Of a stretch of DNA of 57,615 nucleotides, positions 42,267 through 50,843 are shown in pieces. This DNA comes from Kiritimatiellia bacterium (GTDB lineage: Bacteria > Verrucomicrobiota > Kiritimatiellia > JAFGHX01), in contig JAFGHX010000156.1 in assembly GCA_016929905.1 (NCBI GenBank), forward strand, positions 1 through 57,615, read 5' to 3'. The notes below the pieces were generated by a model. That model had not been told where the DNA came from and did not search any database. It saw only the letters and a list, made by a program, of their open reading frames with translations. The translations under genes were made by a program, and so were the position numbers. Numbering within the stretch: the stretch's first letter is position 1; each line of letters begins with the position of its first letter.

Positions 42267-42422
42267 ATGAACGGCGAATCCTCGACGTACAGACAAATGC
42301 CGGGCCGGGTGACGATGTCTAGAACAGACGAAGGAAGCCTGTTTGACGCGAAGGCCGACCGCGCAACCGTTTTCACTGATTCGTGCTCATTCGTCGTTTC
42401 CGGGGCTCTGAGGAGGACGTGA
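42267..42422 (+). CDS. Candidate small protein between BlaI-like and M56 genes
   Basis: A 51-codon frame starts at ATG 42267, 6 nt after GGAGG, and stops one base before the M56 start codon. It reads MNGESSTYRQMPGRVTMSRT, then DEGSLFDAKA and a hydrophobic-poor C-terminus. It fills the otherwise empty 168-bp gap and its ribosome-binding site is good, but there is no family match and the composition is unremarkable. It may be a translational spacer coupling the M56 gene. Confidence 0.35.
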   Translation: MNGESSTYRQMPGRVTMSRTDEGSLFDAKADRATVFTDSCSFVVSGALRRT

Positions 42423-42423
42423 C

Positions 42424-44793
42424 GTGGCGCCTCTGATCGATGCCTGGTGGCGGTATTTGCTGGAGATGTTGTGGCAGACTTCGGCCGTGATGGCGCTGAC
42501 CGGCACGCTGTATCTGCTGCTGCGGAGGCGGTCCGCGGCCTTCCGCTACGCGCTGTTGTGCCTGATCCTGCTCAAGTTTTTCCTCCCGCCCAGTCTGTCG
42601 CTGGTGACGGGCATCGGGAACTGGACGCGCCGGATCGGCGCGATTGTCGCCAAGACGCGTGAAGAGCTGGCCGCGGCGCCTGCTCCGGCACCGCCCGCCT
42701 TTCCGGAGCTTGCCGGAGGCTCCGTGCGCACGAACCTCCTCAGCGCATGGATCCCGACCGCCGGAGGGCCGCCCTCAGACGCGGGGTCCGTCCGTCCGGT
42801 CCCGGTCTCACACAGTCCGGCGGCATTCTTCGCGGCCTGGCTGGCGACGGCAGGGGCGCTTGGACTGGTTATCGTCCGGCGTCTGTTGCGCCTGCGCCGG
42901 CACCTGCGCACGGCGCGACCTGTAACGGATCGGCGCGTGCTGCGCATCCTCGATGCCTGTCGCGAGGAACTCGATATCCGCACGCCGGTCGCGCTGGCCG
43001 CGCTTCCCGGTCCGTGCAGCCCTGTTCTGGCCGGTCTGCTGCGCCCGCGCATCTTCATCCCGGAGGCCCTCGCGGGCCGGACCGACTGCCTGCGCCCCAT
43101 CTTCCTGCACGAGTTGGCGCATGTGAAGCGGCACGACCTGTGGGTGAATGCGGTCCAGATCCTCCTGCAGGTGCTCTGGTTCTGTCACCCGGGCCTCTGG
43201 CTGGCCAATGCCTGGATCCGCCGCGAACGGGAACATGCCTGCGACGACATCGTCGTCGCCCGGCTGAAAGACCAGGCAACACGGTATGCCCGCATTCTGG
43301 TGGCGGCTTTCGCGGGCACACCGGTGCCCGGCGGCGCGGCGCTCGGGCTGCTCGGCATCGTTGACCGCTATGCGACGGCCAAAGCGCGGCTCGCGCGCAT
43401 CCTGAGCGGACGCCGCGCGATGGCCACGCGCGTCCGGCCGGCCGGGCTGACGGCTCTGCTGCTCATCGGCTGCATCGTGCTGCCGCTCGCAAGGCCGGCG
43501 GCCGACCCGCCCGCCCCGCACCCGAAGCCGATGCCGCAACGCGACGCGATCCTTGAGTCGACCCTGCGCGCGTTCGCCGCCGCCAAAGAAGCGCAGGCCG
43601 AAGGACTCGCCCGCACCCAGAGTTTTGAGCTCACACCCGAGCTGCGCGCGTTCTTCGATGCCGCCGCGCGGGCGAACAGCAACAGGGTCGACGCACTCTT
43701 CCGGCAACTCCAACAGCAGCGCGATCTCGGCCAGCAGGCCGCCGGCAGTACCGTACTCACCACTGCGCTGTGGCAGACGGTGCTGGAGACTTGGGGTGCC
43801 GACAGGGAATTCACGGCGTGGAGCAGCAACGCGCTGCTGTCGAGCTATGCGGACGACGTTCTCAGCGCCATCCCGGACGGCAGCGTCTATCTGGGCGGGA
43901 CGGACCCGGGCCGTTTCGTGATCACGGCGTTTCACCAAACGCGCCACGCACCGGACATCCAGATCCTGACGCAGAACGGGTTGGCCGATGCGGGCTACAT
44001 GGAGTACCTGCGCGCGCTGTACGGCGGCACGCTCGGGCTGCCCGACGCCCGCGACATGAACGAGGCGTTTGGCGACTACGCCCGGCGGGCGATGACGGGG
44101 CAGACACCTGCTTCCGGGTCCGTATCCGTCAAAGACGGCAGAGTCACGGTCGACGGGGTGGCCGCGGTCATGCAGATCAACGCGGCACTGTGCCGCCAGA
44201 TCTTCGAGCGAAACAAGGCACAGCACGCGTTCTACGTGGAAGAGAGCTACGTCGTGGACTGGATGTATCCGTATCTGCTCCCGCACAAGCTGATTTTCAG
44301 GCTGAACAACGAGCCGCTGCCGGCTCTGCCGGAGGCTGTCATCCGCGAAGACCTGGCCTACTGGGACGCCTACGCCGACCGCCTGCTGGCGACGGACGGG
44401 TTCGATCGCGACATCGCCGCCCGAATGACCTTCGCCAAGATGCGTACGGCGACCGCCGGGCTCTACGCCTGGCGGGATCTGGAACGGGAGGCGGAACTCG
44501 CGTTCGAGCAGGCCCGGGCGCTCTGCCCCGTGTCGCCGGATGTCGCGTTCCGCCTGGCCGATTTCCACCTGCGCCGAGGCCGTCCTGTCCGAGCCGAGGA
44601 GGCCCTGTTGACCTTTCTGACCGCTTTTGAGTCGGAGTCGAAGGACCTGCTCCAGTCGGAAATCCGGGTCGGCGGCCCCGAGCAGCTCGAGCAGTACCGC
44701 CGTACGACACTCGAGCGTACGCGCGCCTTTCTGCGGCTCGTCCGGCAACGCACGCAGGGCCTTTCGCCCGGCGTAAGCGGTCCTTTCGGTTGA
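42424..44793 (+). CDS. BlaR1-like M56 membrane metalloprotease sensor with DUF2723-protein-like C-terminal domain
   Basis: This 789-residue protein starts at GTG 42424 behind AGGAGG. Residues 1-320 form an M56 module: membrane helices (VMALTGTLYLLL, YALLCLILLKFFLPP, AAWLATAGALGLVIV), the cytosolic zinc site HELAHVKRHD (His229, Glu230, His233), and EREHACDD with Glu270. A fourth helix (LTALLLIGCIVLPLA) near 350 leads to an extracytoplasmic domain. In BlaR1 this would be a penicillin-binding sensor; here residues about 480-740 match the C-terminal domain of the next gene (GGTDPGRFV, ILTQNGLADAGY, IFERNKAQHAFYVEESY, WMYPYLLPHKL). Signal sensing through this domain, with cleavage of the BlaI-like repressor, is inferred. 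The stop overlaps the start of the DUF2723 gene. Confidence 0.9.
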   Translation: MAPLIDAWWRYLLEMLWQTSAVMALTGTLYLLLRRRSAAFRYALLCLILLKFFLPPSLSLVTGIGNWTRRIGAIVAKTREELAAAPAPAPPAFPELAGGSVRTNLLSAWIPTAGGPPSDAGSVRPVPVSHSPAAFFAAWLATAGALGLVIVRRLLRLRRHLRTARPVTDRRVLRILDACREELDIRTPVALAALPGPCSPVLAGLLRPRIFIPEALAGRTDCLRPIFLHELAHVKRHDLWVNAVQILLQVLWFCHPGLWLANAWIRREREHACDDIVVARLKDQATRYARILVAAFAGTPVPGGAALGLLGIVDRYATAKARLARILSGRRAMATRVRPAGLTALLLIGCIVLPLARPAADPPAPHPKPMPQRDAILESTLRAFAAAKEAQAEGLARTQSFELTPELRAFFDAAARANSNRVDALFRQLQQQRDLGQQAAGSTVLTTALWQTVLETWGADREFTAWSSNALLSSYADDVLSAIPDGSVYLGGTDPGRFVITAFHQTRHAPDIQILTQNGLADAGYMEYLRALYGGTLGLPDARDMNEAFGDYARRAMTGQTPASGSVSVKDGRVTVDGVAAVMQINAALCRQIFERNKAQHAFYVEESYVVDWMYPYLLPHKLIFRLNNEPLPALPEAVIREDLAYWDAYADRLLATDGFDRDIAARMTFAKMRTATAGLYAWRDLEREAELAFEQARALCPVSPDVAFRLADFHLRRGRPVRAEEALLTFLTAFESESKDLLQSEIRVGGPEQLEQYRRTTLERTRAFLRLVRQRTQGLSPGVSGPFG

Positions 44794-47700
44794 GTACACG
44801 CGATGCCCGTCCCGTTCGAACCGACGAGAGCCCCAACGTGAAAACGCGTGCACACCGTTTCTTCCGCGGTAGCGATTGGGTGGCCTTTGGCGTCACGACG
44901 GCCGCCGCCTTCGGCGTCTACCTCTGCACCCTGGCCCCAACGGTAACGCTGGAGGACTCCGGCGAGCTGATTGTCGCAGCCGCCCATCTCGGCGTGCCGC
45001 ACCCGCCGGGCTATCCGATCTGGACGCTGCTCGGTTGGTGCTTCCAGAAGCTGTTCGGGTTCGCGACGTACCGGGGCTATCCCAACCCTGCCTGGGGTGT
45101 CAATCTGATGTCGGCCTTCTTCGGCGCGCTGGCCGGCGGGTTGACAGCCATGCTGGTGAGTCACTCCGGAGCGACTCTGTTCTGCCCGCAGCGCGCCATA
45201 GAGACGCCGCCCGGGCAGGCCGGCGCGAAGACGCTGTGCGCTTGCTGCGGCGTGGCCTGCGGCCTGCTGCTGGCCTTCACCCCGGCCTTGTGGTCACAAT
45301 CGGTCATCGCCGAGGTCTACAGCCTCAACGCGTTCTTCCTCCTTCTGCTCCTGCTGCTCACGTACCGATGGATGATGCGCCCCGAGCGCACCAAGCCGCT
45401 TTATCTCGCTGCTTTTCTGTTCGGGCTCGGCATGACCAATCACCAACCGCTCGTGCTGCTCCTGCCGGCGTTGGGGCTCGTCGTGCTGCTGAAAGCGCCG
45501 CGCGTGTGCAGAGACACCGCCATCGCGGGGTCGATCTTGCTGTTCTTCGTGCGTGCCGCCCGGTTCTCCGGCGAAACGCCCCAGACATGGACCTGGCTGT
45601 ACGCAGGCCTGGCCCCCAGCGTTGCCGCCCTGGCACTCGTTCTCGTCTTCATGCGCGGCAGCCGGCTCTATGCCGCCACCTTTCTGGCGGTCGTGCTGAT
45701 GTTCGCATGGCTCGTGAGGCAGGGCGTCATCCCCGCGGTTCAGCACCCGCGCACCTGGCTCTTCGCCGGCTACCTGTTGATGGCCGTGTTGGTGCTCGTG
45801 GCGAGCTATCGCATGCTGCCGAACGGGCCGACGGCGACGCGTCTGATCCTGATGATCGTCGCAGGGCTCGCCGTCTATCTGTATCTGCCGCTGGCCTCCT
45901 CGCACAATCCACCGATGAACTGGGGCTACCCGCGCACCTGGACGGGTTTCAAGCACGCGATCACGCGCGGGCAGTATCCGAGACTCACGCCGGCACAGCT
46001 GTTCTCCCGCACATTTCTCAGTCAGCTCGGCCTCTATCTGGCGGATCTGCGCAGGCAGTTCACACGGCCGGTCGCCGTGCTGGCCCTCGCCCCCCTGCTG
46101 GTGTGGCTGCGCAGCATCGTGTTTCCGTTCCGGCGCAATGCGCTCGGGCGGTGGGCATTTGCGGGCCTCCCGCATGCCGGTGCCGCCGGTTGGCCGACCG
46201 TCACCGTGCTGGCATTCGCCGGGTTGAGTCTCGGCCTTCTGGTGGTCGTGAATCCGAGGCCGGATCTTCAGTCCCAGTTCATCAATCGGGTCTTTTTCAT
46301 TCCGTCCCACGCCGTCTGTGCGATCTGGGCCGGCTACGGGCTTCTTCTCTGCCTGCGCGCGGCCGACGCATGGGCCACACGGGCGCACCGCGCGGCGCCA
46401 TGGGTCGGCCGGGCGGCCGTGCTGTTCCTGCCGCTTTGCCCGCTGCTGAACAACGCGTTCAATGCGAACCTAGTCCGCGACGTCGGCGGCGCGGAACAGA
46501 ACGGCCACGATTTCGGCTGGCAGTTCGGGCACTACTCGCTGGGCGGTGCCCCGGCCATCGCCGCGGAACTCGGCCCCGCGGTTGAACCTCTGCCGAACCC
46601 GTCCTACCCGCCGCCGATGGAACCTGCCGCCGTCTTCTTCGGCGGCACCGACCCGGGCCGCTTCGTGCCGACCTATCAGATATTCTGCCCGAAGGACCGG
46701 CCCGACGTATACTTGATCACGCAGAACGCGCTGGCCGACGCCACCTACACCAACGTCATGCGCGACCTGTACGGCGACGCCATATGGATCCCATCCGCCG
46801 TCGACAGCAACCGGGCGTTCCAGGTGTACCTCAACGGGGTCCGCGAGGGCCGTTTTCCGCCGACACCCAACATCCGCGTGCAGAACGGGAAGGTCAGCGT
46901 CCAGGGCCAACAGGAAGTCATGCATGTGAACGGCATCCTGGCGCGTATGATCTTCGAGCGAAACAAAGCCCGGCACGCGTTCTATGTCGAAGAAAGCTAC
47001 CCCATCGGGTGGATGTATCCGCACCTCGTGCCGCACGGGCTCGTGATGCGGCTCAATCCCGATCCGCTGCGCCGGCTCCCGCACGAAGCCGTGCGCAACG
47101 ACCGCGAGTTCTGGGACTGGTACGTCCGGCGCCTGCTCAAGAACAACCGGTTCCGGCGCGATCTCGTTGCGCGCAAGACCTTCTCCAAACTGCGCACCGC
47201 CATTGCCGGCCTCTATGTCTATCGCCGGCTCTACGCCGAGGCGGAGTACGCGTATCGCCAGGCCACCCGATTGTGTCCTGGCTTCCCCGAGCCCACGATG
47301 CGGCTGGCCGATCTGTACATGCGGCAACGCCGCTTCGACGAGGCCGGCTCGCTGCTCGAGGAACTGCTCACGGCCGATCCGCACAACGCCGGCGCGCGTG
47401 AATGCAGGGCACGCGTGAGGGAAAGCGCGGCCCTTGCGTCGCGGCGCCGAGTCATCGAACGGGAGGCCGCCGCGCACGGCGGGCGGCTGAGTCAGGACCT
47501 GGCGTTGGAACTCGCGGAGATCTGCGTCAGAACGGGAAGCCGGCCCGCCTTCCTGGAACCGCTCGCCCGCCGCCTGCTGGCCGCCACGAACCCTCCGCCC
47601 GGCGTTCTGTTGCGGGTCGCCAGGCTATGCGGCGGCCGGAACGATCTCGATCTCGCCGAGCAGGCCTACGCGGCCTATTTGCGTCACGCCCCCCGCGATG

Positions 47701-47876
47701 CCGACGCGTGGTACGAACTGGCCGTCATCAGGACGGCCCTGGGCCGGACTGACGATGCGTGCACGGCACTGCGGCGGGCCGTCATGCTCGGCGGACAGCC
47801 CATGCGCGAGCGGGCCGGGCGGGACCCGCGCTTCCGGGTGCGGCGCGGGCAAGAAGCCACATGGTGGCAAGGATGA
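44790..47876 (+). CDS. DUF2723 multi-membrane protein (putative protein O-glycosyltransferase type) with TPR tail
   Basis: This 1028-residue protein begins at TTG 44790, overlapping the stop of the M56 gene (TTGA); GTG 44838 is an alternative start. The DUF2723 signature is complete: LEDSGELIVAAAHLGVPHPP followed by GYPIWTLLG near residues 55-85. About ten membrane helices run to residue 600. The extracytoplasmic part (610-870) contains FFGGTDPGRFVPTY, YLITQNALADATY, IFERNKARHAFYVEESY and WMYPHLVPHGLVMRLN, shared with the M56 protein. TPR-like repeats follow (EAEYAYRQATRLCPGFPE, RRFDEAGSLLEELL). DUF2723 proteins resemble integral membrane glycosyltransferases and probably modify exported proteins or glycans. 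Coupling to BlaI and M56 suggests expression on an envelope signal. Confidence 0.9.
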   Translation: MSTRDARPVRTDESPNVKTRAHRFFRGSDWVAFGVTTAAAFGVYLCTLAPTVTLEDSGELIVAAAHLGVPHPPGYPIWTLLGWCFQKLFGFATYRGYPNPAWGVNLMSAFFGALAGGLTAMLVSHSGATLFCPQRAIETPPGQAGAKTLCACCGVACGLLLAFTPALWSQSVIAEVYSLNAFFLLLLLLLTYRWMMRPERTKPLYLAAFLFGLGMTNHQPLVLLLPALGLVVLLKAPRVCRDTAIAGSILLFFVRAARFSGETPQTWTWLYAGLAPSVAALALVLVFMRGSRLYAATFLAVVLMFAWLVRQGVIPAVQHPRTWLFAGYLLMAVLVLVASYRMLPNGPTATRLILMIVAGLAVYLYLPLASSHNPPMNWGYPRTWTGFKHAITRGQYPRLTPAQLFSRTFLSQLGLYLADLRRQFTRPVAVLALAPLLVWLRSIVFPFRRNALGRWAFAGLPHAGAAGWPTVTVLAFAGLSLGLLVVVNPRPDLQSQFINRVFFIPSHAVCAIWAGYGLLLCLRAADAWATRAHRAAPWVGRAAVLFLPLCPLLNNAFNANLVRDVGGAEQNGHDFGWQFGHYSLGGAPAIAAELGPAVEPLPNPSYPPPMEPAAVFFGGTDPGRFVPTYQIFCPKDRPDVYLITQNALADATYTNVMRDLYGDAIWIPSAVDSNRAFQVYLNGVREGRFPPTPNIRVQNGKVSVQGQQEVMHVNGILARMIFERNKARHAFYVEESYPIGWMYPHLVPHGLVMRLNPDPLRRLPHEAVRNDREFWDWYVRRLLKNNRFRRDLVARKTFSKLRTAIAGLYVYRRLYAEAEYAYRQATRLCPGFPEPTMRLADLYMRQRRFDEAGSLLEELLTADPHNAGARECRARVRESAALASRRRVIEREAAAHGGRLSQDLALELAEICVRTGSRPAFLEPLARRLLAATNPPPGVLLRVARLCGGRNDLDLAEQAYAAYLRHAPRDADAWYELAVIRTALGRTDDACTALRRAVMLGGQPMRERAGRDPRFRVRRGQEATWWQG

Positions 47877-47879
47877 GAT

Positions 47880-48809
47880 TCAGGGCATTGGCGAGTCGTT
47901 CTGTTGCCAAGCTGCGGGCTCGCCCCCTCCAGTGTCATCTATGCGCATATGCTGCGCCAGCTTCTTCGCCAGCGACTCCTCGAGGCGGGGCTTGTCTTTG
48001 CGGTACAGCGAGATCAGCCGCTTGCCCTGTTGCTGATAGAGCTTCTGTTTCTTGAGCATGCCGATCCTGTAGTCGGCCGTGTCCATGCCCCAATACTCGA
48101 TGTAGACATCGAACTCCGGAAGGTAGAAATCGGGGCGAACGGCGTAGCCATCGATGATCCGTATGCGCTCGTCGTAACGGTAACGGATGCCGTGTTTGGC
48201 GAGAGACTCCGCGATCCGCCGCTCGCCGTCGGATTGCACGAACGTCCCGTCCCGGGCCTGAATGGTCTTGTTGAGCTCGACCTTCGTATCCCAGTTGCGC
48301 CGGTCGAGGTACACTTCATCGAAGCACGTGTCGCAGAAGACGCGCTGAAAGGCGCGCCGGCTGCGCGCATATTCGTCGGCAGACACTTCCGCACCGCACC
48401 GCCGGCAGGTACGCCGGGTTTCCTGTTCGGCGATCCGGACGGCCTCCCGGATCGTCTTGCCGGCGGCCACCACGCTGCGCTTCACGTACTCCTCTTCGAG
48501 CGGGTTGCGGTACATATCGCGCAAATCGTCCAGCGCCTTCCGGGCGTGCGCACCGAACGCGCCGAGCGCTTTGGCCGTGTACTGGCGCACTTGCGGGTGG
48601 GAATCGGCGAGCAGAGGCATCAGAGCCTCCACTGCAGGCTCCGCCGCCACGATGCCGGCCAGTTTCCCGAGCGCGGAGGCGGCCAGCCGCCGGGCGAGAG
48701 GCGATTCCGAGCGGGTCAGCTCCGTCAGCTCGCCACGCGCGCCGGCGTCCGCGCTGTTGCCCAGCGCCGTGGCGCGGGCGGCGAGTTCTTTCTCGTTGGC
48801 GCGGTTCAT
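47880..48809 (-). CDS. HEAT-repeat, zinc-ribbon, PD-(D/E)XK nuclease-like protein
   Basis: This 309-residue protein starts at ATG 48809 behind GGGGGAGGA. Residues 1-130 are HEAT-like helical repeats (LARRLAASALGKL, HPQVRQYTAKALGAFG). Residues 135-162 form a zinc ribbon (CRRCG and CDTC). Residues 192-285 look like a PD-(D/E)XK nuclease: DGERRIAESLAKHGIRYRYD, then RPDFYLPEFDVYIEYWG, with Asp227, Glu238 and a late lysine cluster (MLKKQKLY). Similar nuclease folds occur in helicase-associated and repair proteins. The combination with HEAT repeats is uncommon. It converges on the DUF2723 gene with a 3-bp gap. The substrate is unknown; DNA repair or anti-mobile-element roles are guesses. Confidence 0.75.
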   Translation of the reverse strand: MNRANEKELAARATALGNSADAGARGELTELTRSESPLARRLAASALGKLAGIVAAEPAVEALMPLLADSHPQVRQYTAKALGAFGAHARKALDDLRDMYRNPLEEEYVKRSVVAAGKTIREAVRIAEQETRRTCRRCGAEVSADEYARSRRAFQRVFCDTCFDEVYLDRRNWDTKVELNKTIQARDGTFVQSDGERRIAESLAKHGIRYRYDERIRIIDGYAVRPDFYLPEFDVYIEYWGMDTADYRIGMLKKQKLYQQQGKRLISLYRKDKPRLEESLAKKLAQHMRIDDTGGGEPAAWQQNDSPMP

Positions 48810-48984
48810 CAGGCGATCCTCCCCCGACGCGCGGCCTACTGCGCGTCCGGAGACGCTCCACATCGCCGCGGACGGGCCTGCGCGTCCGCAGCCAGTCGTT
48901 GCGACGCCGCGCAGGACGCAGCGGCAAGAATCAGAAATGGGCCTTGCGGCCGATCCGAACCACCGGCGGCTCTAAACCGCCCCC

Positions 48985-49131
48985 CTACCGCTCCTGCAGA
49001 TGCCGCAGGCAGCCCGGGAGCTGGTCCTTCGCGCGGTGGTACGCGACACACTCGCAGCACTTGCCGCGCCGCGGGCAGTCCTCGCTCTTGCAGGTGCAGT
49101 CGGCCTTGTTCTTCTCCTGCGTGCAGTCCAT
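48985..49131 (-). CDS. DUF6485 family cysteine-rich small protein
   Basis: This 48-residue protein starts at ATG 49131 with AAGGAGA 8 nt upstream. Eight cysteines are arranged as in DUF6485 (MDCTQEKNKADCTCKSEDC, then GKCCECVAYHRAKDQLPGC). The pattern suggests a compact metal- or cluster-binding knot in the cytoplasm. The family is small and uncharacterised and is found mainly in anaerobes, deltaproteobacteria-like and PVC bacteria. It stands alone between the HEAT-nuclease gene and the next plus-strand gene. Confidence 0.85.
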   Translation of the reverse strand: MDCTQEKNKADCTCKSEDCPRRGKCCECVAYHRAKDQLPGCLRHLQER

Positions 49132-49332
49132 GGCGAATCTCCTTGGTGTCACCCGAACGCTCTCGCCTCTGTTCGGGAAGCAAACCACGCGCGTTCTGAC
49201 CGGTCAAGCGGAGAATGCCGGGCGTGCGAAAGGGCGGCATGCCGGCCCTCGCGCGCGCGCAACGGAAAGTTCTCGACAAAGCGCGGGACGCGGCTATGTT
49301 CGGAGCAGGCAGATTCGGCACAGGAGGCACTC

Positions 49333-49575
49333 ATGAGCGGCATGGAAGTGGGCGCGACATTCAAACTCGGCGGCGACGAGGACGACAAGCGGCTCGAAGC
49401 GGCGCAGCAGCTGGCCGCCGAACTCAGCGGCATCGAGTGCCCGTGGCACAAGAAATCGGCGCGGGTGCAGGTCGCCCGTGCCGAGAACCGCGAGCTGAAG
49501 TGGGCCATCAACGGGGCGTGCTGCGCGGAATTCAAGCGAGAGCTGGTGAAGCTGATCGAGAAGGCCGGCGGGTGA
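49333..49575 (+). CDS. Small protein of unknown function
   Basis: This 80-residue protein starts at ATG 49333, 6 nt after AGGAGG; the longer frame upstream is not supported. It has two helices rich in Asp, Glu and Ala (DEDDKRLEAAQQLAAELSG, EFKRELVKLIEKAGG) flanking a CPWHKKSARVQV strand and NGACC. Three cysteines and a CPWH motif may bind metal. No family is recognised. Two hairpins follow before the convergent aroF gene. Confidence 0.65.
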   Translation: MSGMEVGATFKLGGDEDDKRLEAAQQLAAELSGIECPWHKKSARVQVARAENRELKWAINGACCAEFKRELVKLIEKAGG

Positions 49576-49580
49576 GGCAG

Positions 49581-49651
49581 AAGAGCCGTCTCGGCTCTTC
49601 CTCCCGGCGGCATCCCGTGCCGCCCGGAGTCCGGGCCTTCGGCCCGGGGGA
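49581..49651. terminator. Two hairpins between convergent genes (weak terminator candidates)
   Basis: AAGAGCCG/CGGCTCTT (49581-49588 with 49592-49599) and CCGGGCC/GGCCCGG (about 49635-49651, TTC loop) lie between the small gene and aroF. Neither is followed by a real T-run, so termination is inferred from placement. Confidence 0.35.
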
Positions 49652-49691
49652 AGCAGAGGGACGGCGCTTCTGCTTGCGCCAAAGCCCCGCC

Positions 49692-50726
49692 CTACGCCGA
49701 GCGGCCGATGGCCTTGGCCACGCCGTCGATTTCCCGCATGAGGACTTCGAAGGTCTCGGGCAACAGCGCCTGCGGCCCGTCGCACAGCGCGCTGGCGGGG
49801 TCCGGATGCACCTCGACCATGACGCCGTCGGCGCCGGCGGCGACGGCCGCGCGCGCGACAGGCGCAACCAGGTCGCAGTGCCCGGTCCCGTGGCTGGGAT
49901 CGACGATCACCGGCAGGTGCGTCTCGCGCTTGAGCACGGGGACGGCGCTGATATCGACGGTGTTGCGCGTGAAGGTCTCGAACGTCCGGATCCCCCGCTC
50001 GCAGAGGATGACATCCGGGTTGCCTTCGTTCAGGACGTACTCGGCGCTCATCAGCAACTCTTCCAGCGTGCTGGACATGCCGCGTTTGAGCAGGACCGGC
50101 TTGCCGGCCTGGCCCACGGCGCGCAGCAGGTCGAAATTCTGCATGTTGCGCGCGCCGACCTGGAGCACATCCGCCGTCGCGGCCACCCGTTCAACAAGGC
50201 GCGGGTCCATCACCTCGGTCACGACCGGCAGCCCGAATTCGGCCTTGGCTTCGGCGAGCAGTTCCAGGCCCGCCTCCCGCAAGCCCTGGAACTTGTAGGG
50301 TGAGGTGCGCGGCTTGAACGCGCCGCCGCGCAGCGCGCGCGCACCCGCCGCCTTCACGGCGCCCGCAATCTTCATCAGCGAAGCCCGGTTCTCCACCGAG
50401 CACGGCCCGGCGATCACCGTCACGGCGCTGGCGCCGAATACCGCCGGCCGGCCCTTCTCGTTCGGGGCGGGCGCCGTGACGACCGACGGGTCGGGATGAA
50501 AATCCCGGCTCGCCCGCTTGTACGGCTTCAGCACCGGCATGACGCTCTCGACGCCCGGAAACACCTCCAGCGGCTTCGCCCGGACGGGGCCTTCGTCGCC
50601 GATGATCCCGATAATCGTGCGTTCGATCCCGCGGCTCAGATGAACCGCGAGCCCCCATTCCTTGATCTTGTTCGTGATCTGCTCGACCTGCTCATCGGTC
50701 GCGCCCTTCTTCAACACGATGATCAT
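49692..50726 (-). CDS. aroF: 3-deoxy-7-phosphoheptulonate (DAHP) synthase
   Basis: This 344-residue enzyme starts at ATG 50726. Residues 1-75 form the ferredoxin-like regulatory domain typical of the Thermotoga/Bacillus type I-beta enzymes ([25 protein letters not shown]). The barrel carries [52 protein letters not shown] and [16 protein letters not shown]. It condenses phosphoenolpyruvate and erythrose 4-phosphate, the first step to aromatic amino acids. The next gene upstream on the same strand is hisC, whose product can also aminate aromatic precursors, so co-expression makes sense. Confidence 0.96.
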   Translation of the reverse strand: MIIVLKKGATDEQVEQITNKIKEWGLAVHLSRGIERTIIGIIGDEGPVRAKPLEVFPGVESVMPVLKPYKRASRDFHPDPSVVTAPAPNEKGRPAVFGASAVTVIAGPCSVENRASLMKIAGAVKAAGARALRGGAFKPRTSPYKFQGLREAGLELLAEAKAEFGLPVVTEVMDPRLVERVAATADVLQVGARNMQNFDLLRAVGQAGKPVLLKRGMSSTLEELLMSAEYVLNEGNPDVILCERGIRTFETFTRNTVDISAVPVLKRETHLPVIVDPSHGTGHCDLVAPVARAAVAAGADGVMVEVHPDPASALCDGPQALLPETFEVLMREIDGVAKAIGRSA

Positions 50727-50843
50727 TCAGGCCCCCTTCGACGAGACGGAGTGATGGCGTGTTGGAGTAATGCCGTCGTGCCGCGCCACTCCAAACAGGC
50801 TCACGTCCTCATCGGCGTCGTTCTTCCCCACGCCCATACTCCA

